NCBI RefSeq assembly: GCF_005876985.1
Contig: NZ_VAHD01000001.1
Coordinates: forward strand, 744,001 to 808,000
Direction of reading: 5' to 3'
Origin: Rhodoferax bucti
GTDB taxonomy: Bacteria; Pseudomonadota; Gammaproteobacteria; Burkholderiales; Burkholderiaceae_C
DNA length: 64,000 bases
A program made the translations under genes and the position numbers. Position 1 is the stretch's first letter. Each line of letters opens with the position of its first letter. Of this stretch, positions 43,531 through 52,355 are shown one piece after another. The notes under the pieces were generated by a model. It was not told the DNA's origin, did no database searches, and saw only the letters and a program-made list of their open reading frames with translations.

Positions 43531-43605
43531 TGCGCCATACGGCTTGGCGCAATAATGGCGCAATTCATAATGAATGCGCCAGTAAATATGCCAATGAATG
43601 CGCCA
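43531..43605. promoter_or_regulatory. Array of five TGGCGCA heptamers around the Fic gene start
   Basis: TGGCGCA occurs at 43545-43551 and 43556-43562, and its complement TGCGCCA at 43531-43537, 43575-43581 and 43599-43605. Copies two to four form an extended inverted repeat around ATTCAT. The array spans the divergent promoter region and the first codons of the winged-helix Fic gene, as expected for an autoregulatory operator. Confidence 0.55.
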
Positions 43606-45012
43606 ACTCCTATCTTTGCTGCTGCCGATGTGGTTCGGCTAGTGACCCAAAGCGCCACCGGTTTAGGTATGGACGCCTTGTGCGCGGCCTTTCCTTCTGT
43701 ACCTAGGCGCACTTTGCAGCGACACATGGCCGCTCTAGTGCGGGAGCAAAAGCTGGTGCTCAGCGGCAAGGGCCGCGGCGCGCGGTATGTGGTGCCCACT
43801 GAAAAAGCAGTGACAACGCCTCACGTTTACGTGCCGTTTTCGGTGCAAGAGCCGGGCGCTGATTACCCCACCGAGGCGTATGTGCCCACGTCACCCGAGG
43901 GCGAAGCCATCAAGGCCTATGTGCGTCAGCCACGCCACCTGCGCAAACCTGTGGGCTACCAGCAGGCGTTTTTGGAGGCCTATGTTCCCAATGTCACTGC
44001 CTACCTGCCACCCGAGTTGCGCGCCCAATTGCATGCGCTGGGCCAGTCGCCCGCCGCACACACCCCAGCCGGTACGTTTGCGCGTGACATCCTGAACCGC
44101 CTGTTGATTGATTTGTCGTGGGCCTCGTCGCGCCTGGAGGGCAATACTTACAGCCGCTTGGACACCGAGCGCCTGATTGCCCAAGGCCAGGTCGCCGAGG
44201 GCAAGGATGCGGTAGAGACCCAGATGATCTTGAATCACAAAGAGGCCATCGAGTACCTGGTGCACAACCCCGAGCGCGCCCGCCTGACGCCCGACACCGT
44301 GATTGCGCTGCATGCTTTTTTGTCCGATGGACTGATGGCGGACCCGATGGCGGAGGGCCGCTTGCGGCAGCGAGCGGTTGGCATTGGGGGGAGCGTGTAT
44401 TTGCCTCTGGCCTCGCCGCAAGGTGTGCAAGACATTTTCGGCTTCGTGCTGGAAATGGCCACCGAGATTGAAGACCCTTTCGAGCAAGCCTTCTTTTTGA
44501 TGGTGCACCTGCCGTATTTGCAGCCGTTTGAGGATGTGAACAAACGCGTCTCGCGGTTGGCGGCGAATATCCCGTTCATCCGCCACAACCTGTGTCCGTT
44601 GTCCTTCATCGACGTGCCCCAACAAGCCTATGTGGACGCCATGCTGGGCGTGTACGAACTCAACCAGGTGGAGCTGTTGCGGGACGTGTTTGTGTGGGCG
44701 TATGGGCGCTCCTGCCAGCAGTATGTGTCCGTCCAGCAAAACATTGGGCAGCCGGATATGTTCCGTTTGCGCTACCGGCGCCCATTGGGCGAGGTGGTCG
44801 CGCAGATGGTGCGCGCCATGGAGCCTGCGGCCGAGGTGTTTGTGCAAAAGCGCGTGCCAGTGGAGGTAGCACAAGCAGATCGGGCGGGTTTTATTGCGCT
44901 GGTGCTGGCCGAACTGAAGGCGCTACACGCCGGTAAGGCGGTGCGCTTTGGGCTGAGGCTGTTGGAGGTGGAGGGGTGGCTGACTTTGCACTATGACGCT
45001 AGTGCTCGATAA
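43555..45012 (+). CDS. Fic-fold protein with N-terminal winged helix and degenerate active site
   Basis: About 485 residues. An N-terminal winged helix (DVVRLVTQSATGLGMDALCA, AAFPSVPRRTLQRHMAALVR) is followed by a linker and a Fic domain. The inhibitory-type motif SSRLEGN is present before the core. The catalytic loop reads QPFEDVNKRVSR instead of HPFxDGNGRxxR: the catalytic His is Gln and both glycines of the phosphate loop are replaced. Classical AMP transfer is thus unlikely; this is a known-looking but uncharacterised Fic subgroup. The start could be ATG 43555, 43570 or 43594, or GTG 43513. The surrounding TGGCGCA array suggests DNA binding and autoregulation. Confidence 0.85.
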   Translation: MAQFIMNAPVNMPMNAPTPIFAAADVVRLVTQSATGLGMDALCAAFPSVPRRTLQRHMAALVREQKLVLSGKGRGARYVVPTEKAVTTPHVYVPFSVQEPGADYPTEAYVPTSPEGEAIKAYVRQPRHLRKPVGYQQAFLEAYVPNVTAYLPPELRAQLHALGQSPAAHTPAGTFARDILNRLLIDLSWASSRLEGNTYSRLDTERLIAQGQVAEGKDAVETQMILNHKEAIEYLVHNPERARLTPDTVIALHAFLSDGLMADPMAEGRLRQRAVGIGGSVYLPLASPQGVQDIFGFVLEMATEIEDPFEQAFFLMVHLPYLQPFEDVNKRVSRLAANIPFIRHNLCPLSFIDVPQQAYVDAMLGVYELNQVELLRDVFVWAYGRSCQQYVSVQQNIGQPDMFRLRYRRPLGEVVAQMVRAMEPAAEVFVQKRVPVEVAQADRAGFIALVLAELKALHAGKAVRFGLRLLEVEGWLTLHYDASAR

Positions 45013-45061
45013 GTAAGATCACGGCACAACATTCTCAAATTTCAGAACCCGGGAGCTAGCG

Positions 45062-45991
45062 ATGACGGTGCCAACTTATGACAAATTTATAGAGCCTTTA
45101 CTGAGGTACCTGGCCCTGAACCCGGAGGGTGTCACCGCGAAATTAGCCCATGACCAAGCAGCATTCGCTTTGGGTCTAAGTGATGAAGAGCGGCAAGAAA
45201 TGTTGCCGAGCGGTGCCCAGCTTATTTATAAAAATCGCGCGGCTTGGGCGCATGACCGGCTTAAGCGGGCAGGACTTTCAGCAAGTCCCAAAAGAGGTGT
45301 TTGGAAAATTACAGCAGAGGGCTTGAAGTTTGTTGAGCAACATCCTGAGCCATTTGCCCCTCAGTTGGCGGAAGAGCTTGCGATGGGTTTTATTGCTGTT
45401 AAGTTAAAACAGAGCACGGTCAACATGTCGCTTGGAGTGGCAAATACAACGCCGCCAGTTGTGACGCCAGTGATTGCAAGCCCTGACGATAGGTTAGAGC
45501 ATGCAATTGAGGAGTTGCGGCAATCGGCGGAAGCAGAGCTTTTAGAGTCGTTAGCGGGTGTTTCACCATCCTATTTTGAGACGATTGTTTTGGACTTGCT
45601 GCACCGAATGGGATACGGTGCCAGTCGGTCTGACTTACAGCGAGTTGGCGGTTCGGGTGATGGTGGTATCGACGGGGTTATCTCTCTGGATCGGCTGGGT
45701 TTGGAAAAGGTCTATGTTCAAGCGAAGCGTTGGCAGAGCAATGTTGGGCGACCAGAATTGCAGGCGTTTTTTGGTGCACTAGCAGGACAAAAAGCGAAAA
45801 AGGGTGTTTTCATCACGACATCTGCATATACCGCCCAAGCCGAGCAGTTCGCGAAGTCTGTAGAAGGCATTGTGCTGATTGACGGCATTAGATTGGCGAG
45901 CTTGCTGATTGAGTGTGAGCTTGGTGTTACTTCCAGAACGGTAAAGATTCCTAAATTGGATATCGACTATTTCGACGAAGACACTGCTTGA
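45062..45991 (+). CDS. mrr: Mrr-type restriction endonuclease (type IV)
   Basis: A 309-residue protein with an N-terminal winged-helix domain (Mrr_N: RYLALNPEGVTAKLAHDQAA, LIYKNRAAWAHDRLKRAGL) and a C-terminal PD-(D/E)XK nuclease. The active site is GGSGDGGIDGVI followed by VYVQAKRW (Asp and QxK), preceded by FETIVLDLLHRMGYG. Mrr enzymes cut DNA carrying methylated bases. Base composition is lower in GC than the flanks. It lies between the Fic gene and copA, and its TGA stop forms part of the copA -35 box. Confidence 0.93.
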   Translation: MTVPTYDKFIEPLLRYLALNPEGVTAKLAHDQAAFALGLSDEERQEMLPSGAQLIYKNRAAWAHDRLKRAGLSASPKRGVWKITAEGLKFVEQHPEPFAPQLAEELAMGFIAVKLKQSTVNMSLGVANTTPPVVTPVIASPDDRLEHAIEELRQSAEAELLESLAGVSPSYFETIVLDLLHRMGYGASRSDLQRVGGSGDGGIDGVISLDRLGLEKVYVQAKRWQSNVGRPELQAFFGALAGQKAKKGVFITTSAYTAQAEQFAKSVEGIVLIDGIRLASLLIECELGVTSRTVKIPKLDIDYFDEDTA

Positions 45992-46018
45992 CCTTCCCAC
46001 CATGGCAAGGCCTAAGCT
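45988..46018 (+). promoter_or_regulatory. CueR-type promoter of copA (leaderless transcript predicted)
   Basis: -35 TTGACC (45988-45993), a 19-bp spacer and -10 TAAGCT (46013-46018), with the dyad ACCTTCC...GCAAGG in the spacer. The core TCCCACCATGGCAAGG is identical to that of the copZ promoter. The ATG is seven bases after the -10, so transcription should start at or next to the start codon. Confidence 0.82.
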
Positions 46019-46024
46019 TGCGCC

Positions 46025-48382
46025 ATGACCGCTGAAAACCTCACTGAAAACACCACCTCGATCAACACCACCAGCACCATCGATATCGGCATTGGCGGCA
46101 TGACCTGCGCATCGTGTGTGATGCGTGTGGAAAAAGCTCTCAAGAAGGTGCCCGGCGTGGACAGCGCCACGGTGAACCTGGCCACTGAGTCTGCCCGCAT
46201 CGCGGTGCACGACGCTGGCATGGAAGCCCGTTTACGCCGCGCGGTGCGGGACGCGGGCTACGAACCCTTGGCGCCTAGCGCGGCGATTGATGCAGTGGAT
46301 GCCTCGCCATGGGCGGGTTTCGGGCCGGTGGGCATGGGCTTGGCGCTCTGTGCGCCTCTGGTACTGCCCATGGTCGGTGACCTTTTTGGCAAAGACTGGA
46401 TGCTGCCTGCGCTGTGGCAGTTTTTGCTGGCCACGCCGGTGCAGTTCATCCTGGGTGCGCGTTTTTACAAAGCTGGTTGGCACGCGCTGCTGGCGCGCAC
46501 CGGCAATATGGATTTGCTCGTGGCGCTGGGCACCACCGCGGGATGGGCTTTGTCCATGTGGTTGTGGCTGACTGCCTCTGACCACAGCGCGCATGGCATG
46601 CCTGCCATGGAGCCACACCTCTACTTTGAGGGCAGCGCCGTGGTGGTGACGCTGGTGCTGTTGGGCAAGTGGCTGGAGGCCCGCGCCAAGCGGCAGACGA
46701 CGGCTGCCATTCGCGCCCTGCACAGCCTGCGGCCGGACACGGCGCACCTGATGGGCCGCGATGGCGAAGTGGATGTGCCCGTGGCCGAGGTATTGGTGGG
46801 CGACAAAATTGTGGTCAAACCCGGCGAGCGCTTTCCCGTAGACGGCACGCTGCTGGAGGGCCGCACGCAGGTGGACGAATCCATGCTGACCGGCGAACCG
46901 CTGCCCGTGACCAAAGACGTGGGCGCCAAGCTCACGGGCGGCAGCATCAATGGCGAAGGCCGCGTGGTGCTGCAGGTGCGCGCGGTGGGGGTGGACACGG
47001 TGCTCTCCAGCATCATCCGCCTGGTGGAAGACGCGCAGGCCGCCAAAGCGCCCATCCAGCGGCTGGTGGACCAGGTGAGCGCGGTGTTTGTGCCGGTGGT
47101 GCTGGTGATTGCGCTGGTCACGCTGCTGGGCTGGTATTTCACCGGCCACAGCTTTGAGGTGGCGCTGATCCATGCGGTGGCGGTGCTGGTGATTGCCTGC
47201 CCCTGCGCGCTGGGTTTGGCCACGCCGGCTGCCATCATGGCGGGCACCGGGGTAGCGGCCAAGTTTGGCATCCTGATCAAAGACGCGCAGGCGCTGGAGG
47301 TGGCGCACACCGTCAATGTGGTGGCCTTCGATAAAACCGGCACCCTCACCGTAGGCCAACCCCGCCTGACCGCTTTGGTGCCCGTGGGCCAGACCGATGA
47401 CGAAGCACTGGCCTTGGCTGCTGGGTTGCAAAGCGGTAGCGAGCACCCGCTGGCCCGCGCCGTGTTGCAGGCGGCCAAAGACAAAGCACTCACCGTAACC
47501 GCACCCACCGATGTGCAAGCAGTGGCCGGCCGGGGCACCCAAGGCAAAGTGGGGGGGCAGACCTTGTTGCTGGGCAGCTTGCGCTGGATGGCGGAGCTGG
47601 GCGTAGACATGGCGCCAGTCGCGGCGCAGGCGGCGGATTTGCAGATGAGCGGCGCCACGGTGTCGGCCATGGCAGAGCAACAAGCCGGTGGCTTAAAACT
47701 GCTGGCCCTGCTCGCATTTGCCGACGAGCCCAAGCTCGGCGCCAAGGAAGCGTTGGCCACCCTGAAGGCGCGTGGCATCCAGACCGTGATGATCTCCGGC
47801 GACAACCGTGGCGCGGCGCAAGCCATGGCCAAGCGCCTGGGTCTGGATGCCAAAGATGTGCTGGCCGAGGTGTTGCCTGCCGACAAGGCCGCGAAGGTGT
47901 TGGAGCTGAAGGCAGGTCGAGGCGTTTTGCCGCCGGGCCGCCCCAAGGCAAAACAGCCCCACGGCCATGCAAAACCATGGTCCCTTCCCCGGTTTGGGGC
48001 AGCGGCGGAGCGTGGGGGCGTCGCATTCGTGGGCGACGGCGTGAACGATGCGCCTGCGCTGGCGGCGGCCGATGTGGGCATGGCCATGGCCAACCCCAAC
48101 GGCGGCGGCACTGATGTGGCCATGCATGCCGCCGGCATCACCCTCATGCGGGGCGACCCGCTGCTGGTGGCGGCTGCGTTGGACATCAGCCGTCGCACGG
48201 TGTCCAAGATCCGGCAAAACCTGTTCTGGGCCTTTGCCTACAACGCGGCCGGCATTCCGCTGGCGGCGCTGGGTTACCTGAGCCCGGTGGTGGCCGGTGC
48301 GGCCATGGCACTGAGTTCGGTGAGCGTGATGACCAACGCCCTGTTGCTCAAGCGCTGGACGCCAGAGCAGGGTGGCAAGTAA
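46025..48382 (+). CDS. copA: Cu(I)-exporting P1B-type ATPase CopA, with a repeat-like in-frame insertion
   Basis: A 785-residue P-type ATPase. One N-terminal HMA domain (GMTCASC), then the usual eight-helix layout with the copper site [11 protein letters not shown] in helix 6. The actuator loop contains LTGEPLPV, the phosphorylation site is DKTGTLT, and the hinge is [20 protein letters not shown]. It pumps Cu(I) from cytosol to periplasm. Between LELKA and [10 protein letters not shown] about 35 residues ([20 protein letters not shown] and onward) interrupt the P-domain where other CopA proteins have two or three. The DNA there is GC-rich and hairpin-forming. Transcription is probably CueR-controlled and leaderless. 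Confidence 0.95.
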   Translation: MTAENLTENTTSINTTSTIDIGIGGMTCASCVMRVEKALKKVPGVDSATVNLATESARIAVHDAGMEARLRRAVRDAGYEPLAPSAAIDAVDASPWAGFGPVGMGLALCAPLVLPMVGDLFGKDWMLPALWQFLLATPVQFILGARFYKAGWHALLARTGNMDLLVALGTTAGWALSMWLWLTASDHSAHGMPAMEPHLYFEGSAVVVTLVLLGKWLEARAKRQTTAAIRALHSLRPDTAHLMGRDGEVDVPVAEVLVGDKIVVKPGERFPVDGTLLEGRTQVDESMLTGEPLPVTKDVGAKLTGGSINGEGRVVLQVRAVGVDTVLSSIIRLVEDAQAAKAPIQRLVDQVSAVFVPVVLVIALVTLLGWYFTGHSFEVALIHAVAVLVIACPCALGLATPAAIMAGTGVAAKFGILIKDAQALEVAHTVNVVAFDKTGTLTVGQPRLTALVPVGQTDDEALALAAGLQSGSEHPLARAVLQAAKDKALTVTAPTDVQAVAGRGTQGKVGGQTLLLGSLRWMAELGVDMAPVAAQAADLQMSGATVSAMAEQQAGGLKLLALLAFADEPKLGAKEALATLKARGIQTVMISGDNRGAAQAMAKRLGLDAKDVLAEVLPADKAAKVLELKAGRGVLPPGRPKAKQPHGHAKPWSLPRFGAAAERGGVAFVGDGVNDAPALAAADVGMAMANPNGGGTDVAMHAAGITLMRGDPLLVAAALDISRRTVSKIRQNLFWAFAYNAAGIPLAALGYLSPVVAGAAMALSSVSVMTNALLLKRWTPEQGGK
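47915..48019 (+). repeat. GC-rich hairpin-forming insertion inside copA
   Basis: 105 bp (35 codons, frame kept). It contains GTTTTGCC (47924-47931) paired with GGCAAAAC (47947-47954), and CCCC-GGTTT-GGGG (47987-47999), then a tract ending GGAGCGTGGGGGC. It resembles GC-rich intergenic hairpin repeats that I associate with comamonads rather than P-ATPase coding sequence. Confidence 0.6.
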
Positions 48383-48400
48383 GCGGGTGATTAGCCGTCA

Positions 48401-48454
48401 AAAGTGCCTCTAGCGCAGGTGGCGTGTGCACGAGTAGCTCCTAAAATGGGAGCA
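48401..48454 (+). repeat. Dispersed double-hairpin repeat, copy 6 (ynfA leader)
   Basis: AAAGTGCCTCTAGCGC opens this longer copy. The second stem is GCTCC with GGAGC instead of the usual GCTAT with ATAGC, a compensated change. It ends 15 bp before the ynfA start. Confidence 0.85.
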
Positions 48455-48469
48455 AACCCCAAGGCACCC

Positions 48470-48808
48470 ATGAACCACCTGTTGCTCACCACCGGCCTTT
48501 ACGTACTTACCGCCGTAGCGGAAATCGTGGGGTGCTACCTGCCCTGGCTCTGGTTGCAGCAACGCGCACCGGTGTGGGTGCTGTTGCCGGCGGCAGCGTC
48601 ATTGGTTCTGTTCGTGTGGCTGCTTACCCTGCACCCCGCCGCCAGCGGCCGGGTGTATGCGGCGTATGGGGGCGTTTACATCAGCACCGCGCTGGTCTGG
48701 TTGTGGGTGGTGGACGGCATTCGCCCCACGGCGTGGGACTGCGCCGGTGCCGCTTTGGCGCTGGCCGGCATGGCGGTGATGGTGCTGGCGCCACGCACCG
48801 GGACATGA
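48470..48808 (+). CDS. YnfA/UPF0060 family membrane protein
   Basis: A 112-residue protein with four transmembrane helices and the family patterns [33 protein letters not shown] and [16 protein letters not shown]. YnfA relatives are small-multidrug-resistance-like transporters of uncertain substrate. ATG 48470 has an AAGG site; the longer frame upstream is repeat sequence and is rejected as coding. Confidence 0.92.
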   Translation: MNHLLLTTGLYVLTAVAEIVGCYLPWLWLQQRAPVWVLLPAAASLVLFVWLLTLHPAASGRVYAAYGGVYISTALVWLWVVDGIRPTAWDCAGAALALAGMAVMVLAPRTGT

Positions 48809-48985
48809 CGCAAGTCAAGGCGCGGCGGGCGGGTCTGTGGGATTCTCGGGCCCCCTGCGTCGTTGGAAGTCGTGGGAATAGAGGGGGCACTACGGCGGTT
48901 TTGCCTTGCATTGTTGCTTGTACAGCCCTTTAGACTCTGAAAGAATGGCCCATCCTGAACTGGGCCCACCCCGAGGAATACAAGA

Positions 48986-50560
48986 ATGAACACAATGTCT
49001 TTGATGCGGCAATTCACCATTCGCCTGCGTATGTTGGGCGCCATTGCGATGGTGCTGACCCTGTTGGGCATGCTGGGCATAGGCGGCTTGTGGGGCATGG
49101 CCAAAATCCAGGACCAGAGCGATGCCTTTCTGGACAACTCGTTTGCCGAGATGCAGTACCTGGGCCGCCTGCAAGAGGCCATGAGCACGGTACGCGAGGC
49201 CGAGAAGGACATGATCATCCAGTACGAGCGGCCTGAAGAGGTGGAAAAGGCTTACACCCGCTGGAAATCGCACCTGGCCGAGGTGGACGTGATTGCCGGC
49301 CATTTTCTGGAAGGCGAGGAAGACACCGACAACCCGGTGGTGCGCCAGATGCAAGCCGACTTGAAGGAGTACGTGAAACTCTTTGAGCCGGTGGCGAACC
49401 AGCTCAAATCCAGCGGCTACGAGTCAGCCACCATTGCCAACCGCATGAGCCAGAAGGCTTTGGCCCAGGTGGAAAAGGTGATGAAGGGCATGAAGTCCCT
49501 CGAAGGCGTGCTGCAGGACGAAGCCAACAACGCGGTGAACGACCAGCACAAGGTCAGCGGCGTCATCAAGTGGTTGTTTATTGCGGCGCTGGCCGTGGCC
49601 ACGCTGGTGGTGGTGCCGCTCACCATCCTGAACATGAACTCCATCTGCCAGCCGCTGGAGCGTGCGCGGCTGCTGGCGCAGGCGATTGCGGGGGGCGATT
49701 TGTCGCAGCACATTGAGGTGCATGGCAAAGACGAGGTGGCCGACTTGCAGCAGGCCCAAAAAGCCATGCAAGAAGGCTTGAGCGCGCTGGTGTCGCAAGT
49801 GCGCAATGCCAGCGAAAGCGTGGCCACTGCCAGCCAGGAAATTGCCTCCGGCAACCAGGATTTGTCCTTGCGCACCGAGAAATCGGCCAGCAGCGTGCAA
49901 GACACCGTGGGCTCGCTCGCCGACCTGACCGAAAACGTGCAACAAACCGCCCACGCTGCCCAAACCGCACGCCAGCTCTCGGACTCCGCCTTCACCCTCG
50001 CCGCCCGCGGCGGCCAGGTGGTGACGCAGGCGGTGGGCAGCATGCACGAGATTGCAGCCAGCAGCAGCAAGATCAACGACATCATCGGCCTGATCGACTC
50101 CATCGCCTTCCAGACCAACATTCTGGCGCTCAATGCGGCGGTGGAAGCCGCCCGCGCCGGTGAGCAGGGGCGGGGCTTTGCGGTGGTGGCCTCCGAGGTG
50201 CGCATGCTGGCCAAGCGCTCGGCGGCGGCGGCCCAGGAAATCAAGGGCCTGGTCACCAGCAGCGTGCATGCGGTGGACGGTGGCGTGAAACTGGTGGAAG
50301 AGGCCGGTGCCGCCATGAAAGAAATGGTCGACGGCGTGCAGCGCGTGGGCCAGATCATTGGCGAGATTTCGTCTTCTGCCACCGAACAATCCAGCGGCAT
50401 TGCGCAGGTGAACCAGTCGGTGGGCCTCATTGACCAGGCCACCCAGCAAAACGCGGCGCTGGTGGAACAGAGCGCAGCGGCTGCCCAAGGCTTGCGCGAG
50501 CAGGCCGATGCGCTGGCCCAGGTGGTGCGCCAGTTCCGCCTGCAGGGCAGCGCGGCCTGA
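48986..50560 (+). CDS. Methyl-accepting chemotaxis protein
   Basis: A 524-residue chemoreceptor. Transmembrane segment 1 is [20 protein letters not shown], then a 150-residue helical periplasmic domain with few hydrophobic patches. Transmembrane segment 2 is [20 protein letters not shown], then HAMP and the signalling hairpin with the tip [20 protein letters not shown]. The C-terminus ([12 protein letters not shown]) has no clear CheR pentapeptide. GAGGAA precedes the ATG. The ligand is unknown. Confidence 0.93.
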   Translation: MNTMSLMRQFTIRLRMLGAIAMVLTLLGMLGIGGLWGMAKIQDQSDAFLDNSFAEMQYLGRLQEAMSTVREAEKDMIIQYERPEEVEKAYTRWKSHLAEVDVIAGHFLEGEEDTDNPVVRQMQADLKEYVKLFEPVANQLKSSGYESATIANRMSQKALAQVEKVMKGMKSLEGVLQDEANNAVNDQHKVSGVIKWLFIAALAVATLVVVPLTILNMNSICQPLERARLLAQAIAGGDLSQHIEVHGKDEVADLQQAQKAMQEGLSALVSQVRNASESVATASQEIASGNQDLSLRTEKSASSVQDTVGSLADLTENVQQTAHAAQTARQLSDSAFTLAARGGQVVTQAVGSMHEIAASSSKINDIIGLIDSIAFQTNILALNAAVEAARAGEQGRGFAVVASEVRMLAKRSAAAAQEIKGLVTSSVHAVDGGVKLVEEAGAAMKEMVDGVQRVGQIIGEISSSATEQSSGIAQVNQSVGLIDQATQQNAALVEQSAAAAQGLREQADALAQVVRQFRLQGSAA

Positions 50561-50571
50561 GCCCGCGCCCC

Positions 50572-51783
50572 GTGGCGCCGCAAGCGTCTACGCCCCAACT
50601 GGCCATCGATGCGCAGGCCTGGGGCCTGGCTTTGGCCCTCTCGCTGGGGGCGGCCGTGTCGCTGGGCATTACCCGGTTCGCCTACGGCTTGCTTTTGCCG
50701 GCCATGCGTACCGACCTGGGCTGGAGCTACACCCTGGCGGGTGCCATGAACACGGCCAATGCGCTGGGTTACTTCATCGGCGCTTTGCTCACTCCCCGCT
50801 TGCTGCGCAGCCGGGGGCCCGGTGAGTTGTTGTGGGGCGGCGCGTTGCTGGCCACCGCGTTCATGGCCTTGAGCGGCTTTTTTACCGATGCCACAGCCTT
50901 GCTGGTACAGCGTTTGCTGGCTGGTGTGGCCAGTGCGCTGGTGTTTGTGGCCGGCGGGCTGCTGGCGGCCCGCCTGGGCGCACGCTACCCGCGGCACAGC
51001 GGTTTGTTGCTGGGCATGTACTACGGCGGCACCGGCTTGGGCATTGTGGCCAGTGCGGTGCTGGTGCCGTGGTTGCTGGAGCGCTTTGCGGCACAGCTCC
51101 ATGGCTGGCAATGGTCCTGGTGGGCGCTGGCACTGGCCTGCGGGTTGGGCACGGCCGTGCTGGTGTGGCCGGCGCGGGTGATGGCGCGCTGGGCTTTGCC
51201 GGCTGCGGGTGCCGCCACCGCCGGGCCGCAGCAGTTTCATTGGACGGACTTCCGCTATGGCTTGGCGGGGTACACGCTGTTCGGGGTGGGTTACATCGGC
51301 TACATGACCTTTGTGGTGGCGCTCTTGCGCTCGCAAGGCACGTCGGCGGCGGCGGTGACGCTGTTTTACGCCCTGCTGGGCGTGGCGGTGTGCGCCTCCA
51401 GCCGCATCTGGGCGGGCCTGCTGGACCGTCACCGCAACGGCCGACCGCTGGCCACGCTGAATGCCTTGCTGGGCGTAGCCACCATCCTGCCGGCCCTCAC
51501 CCAGTGGTGGCCGGTGGTGCTGGCTTCGGGGCTGTTGTTCGGGGCGGTGTTTTTGTCGGTGGTGGCGTCCACCACGGCGCTGGTGCGGCACAACCTGCCG
51601 CCGGTTGCCTGGGCGGCGGGCATCAGCGCCTTCACCACCGTGTTTGCCGCCGGCCAGATCGTCGGGCCCACGGTGGTGGGCTGGATTGCCGATGGCCCCG
51701 GCGGTTTGGCCCGCGGTTTGGTGTTTTCGGCATGCGCCCTGTGGCTGGGTGCGGCGCTGGCTACACGTCAAAAAGCACTCTAG
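50572..51783 (+). CDS. YbfB/YjiJ family MFS transporter
   Basis: A 403-residue carrier with about twelve transmembrane helices. The start of the first half (LSLGAAVSLGITRFAYGLLL, PAMRTDLGWSYTLAGAMNTA, NALGYFIGALLTPRL) is diagnostic of the YbfB/YjiJ family. The substrate is unknown. A GTG at 50572 starts the frame 11 bp after the chemoreceptor; no ATG precedes the first helix. Its TAG stop is the CTCTAG of a dispersed repeat. Confidence 0.9.
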   Translation: MAPQASTPQLAIDAQAWGLALALSLGAAVSLGITRFAYGLLLPAMRTDLGWSYTLAGAMNTANALGYFIGALLTPRLLRSRGPGELLWGGALLATAFMALSGFFTDATALLVQRLLAGVASALVFVAGGLLAARLGARYPRHSGLLLGMYYGGTGLGIVASAVLVPWLLERFAAQLHGWQWSWWALALACGLGTAVLVWPARVMARWALPAAGAATAGPQQFHWTDFRYGLAGYTLFGVGYIGYMTFVVALLRSQGTSAAAVTLFYALLGVAVCASSRIWAGLLDRHRNGRPLATLNALLGVATILPALTQWWPVVLASGLLFGAVFLSVVASTTALVRHNLPPVAWAAGISAFTTVFAAGQIVGPTVVGWIADGPGGLARGLVFSACALWLGAALATRQKAL

Positions 51784-51823
51784 CGCTCGTACAGCAAGCG
51801 CAAGTAGCTATTGATTTCATAGT
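51775..51823 (+). repeat. Dispersed double-hairpin repeat, copy 7 (provides the MFS stop codon)
   Basis: GCACTCTAGCGCTCGT, then AAGCGCAAGTAGCTATT and TTTCATAGT. The TAG at 51781-51783 ends the MFS transporter gene. Confidence 0.88.
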
Positions 51824-51847
51824 GAATGATTCGATGAACAAGGGAGC

Positions 51848-52321
51848 GTGGGCGTGTTGAGTTGGTACCGACGTGTGGGAGTCGTCTTGTTGGTGGGCGT
51901 GGTGGGCATTTCTGTTTGGCGCCACCATGACGATGCCTGGGTGCAGGCGTTGTGGCGCCCTGAGCCGCCGCGTAAGCCGGTGGTGTTTGACAACGGTTCG
52001 GTGCGGGGCAAGGCACAGCCAGTGCTGCCCTCAGCCAGTGCCACAGCCAAGGCCCCGGACAACCTGCCCGGCCAGATGAAGAAGTGCATACGCGGCAAGC
52101 AGGTGATTTACACCGACCAAGCCTGCGAAGCCGGCGCCAAGGTGGAGGCGGTCACCGGTGGCCACGTCACGGTGGTGCCCTCCATGGCTCCCAAACCTGC
52201 CACTCCATCCCAAGGGGCAACACAGGCACCCACCGGACGCACGACCTTGCACGATGCGTTGGACCTCAATGGCAACGACAACATCCGTGACAAGATGATG
52301 GAGCGAGCCATCAACCGGTAG
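51848..52321 (+). CDS. Membrane-anchored protein with DUF4124-like segment
   Basis: 157 residues from GTG 51848 (GTG 51854 is an alternative). One N-terminal transmembrane helix (VGVVLLVGVVGISVW) anchors a short periplasmic domain. KCIRGKQVIYTDQACEAGAK resembles the DUF4124 pattern with two cysteines that could form a disulfide. The rest is Pro/Thr/Ala-rich and probably unstructured. The function is unknown. Confidence 0.7.
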   Translation: MGVLSWYRRVGVVLLVGVVGISVWRHHDDAWVQALWRPEPPRKPVVFDNGSVRGKAQPVLPSASATAKAPDNLPGQMKKCIRGKQVIYTDQACEAGAKVEAVTGGHVTVVPSMAPKPATPSQGATQAPTGRTTLHDALDLNGNDNIRDKMMERAINR

Positions 52322-52355
52322 TACAGGATCAGCGTTAGACCATGAAAGAAAACCG

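Noticed and set aside
46621-48207. Minus-strand 528-codon frame opposite copA
   Set aside because: It is antisense to a gene with all P-type ATPase motifs and consists of low-complexity Ser/Ala/Pro sequence.
49417-51771. Minus-strand 784-codon frame across the chemoreceptor and MFS genes
   Set aside because: It spans two unrelated well-supported genes on the other strand and has no domain.
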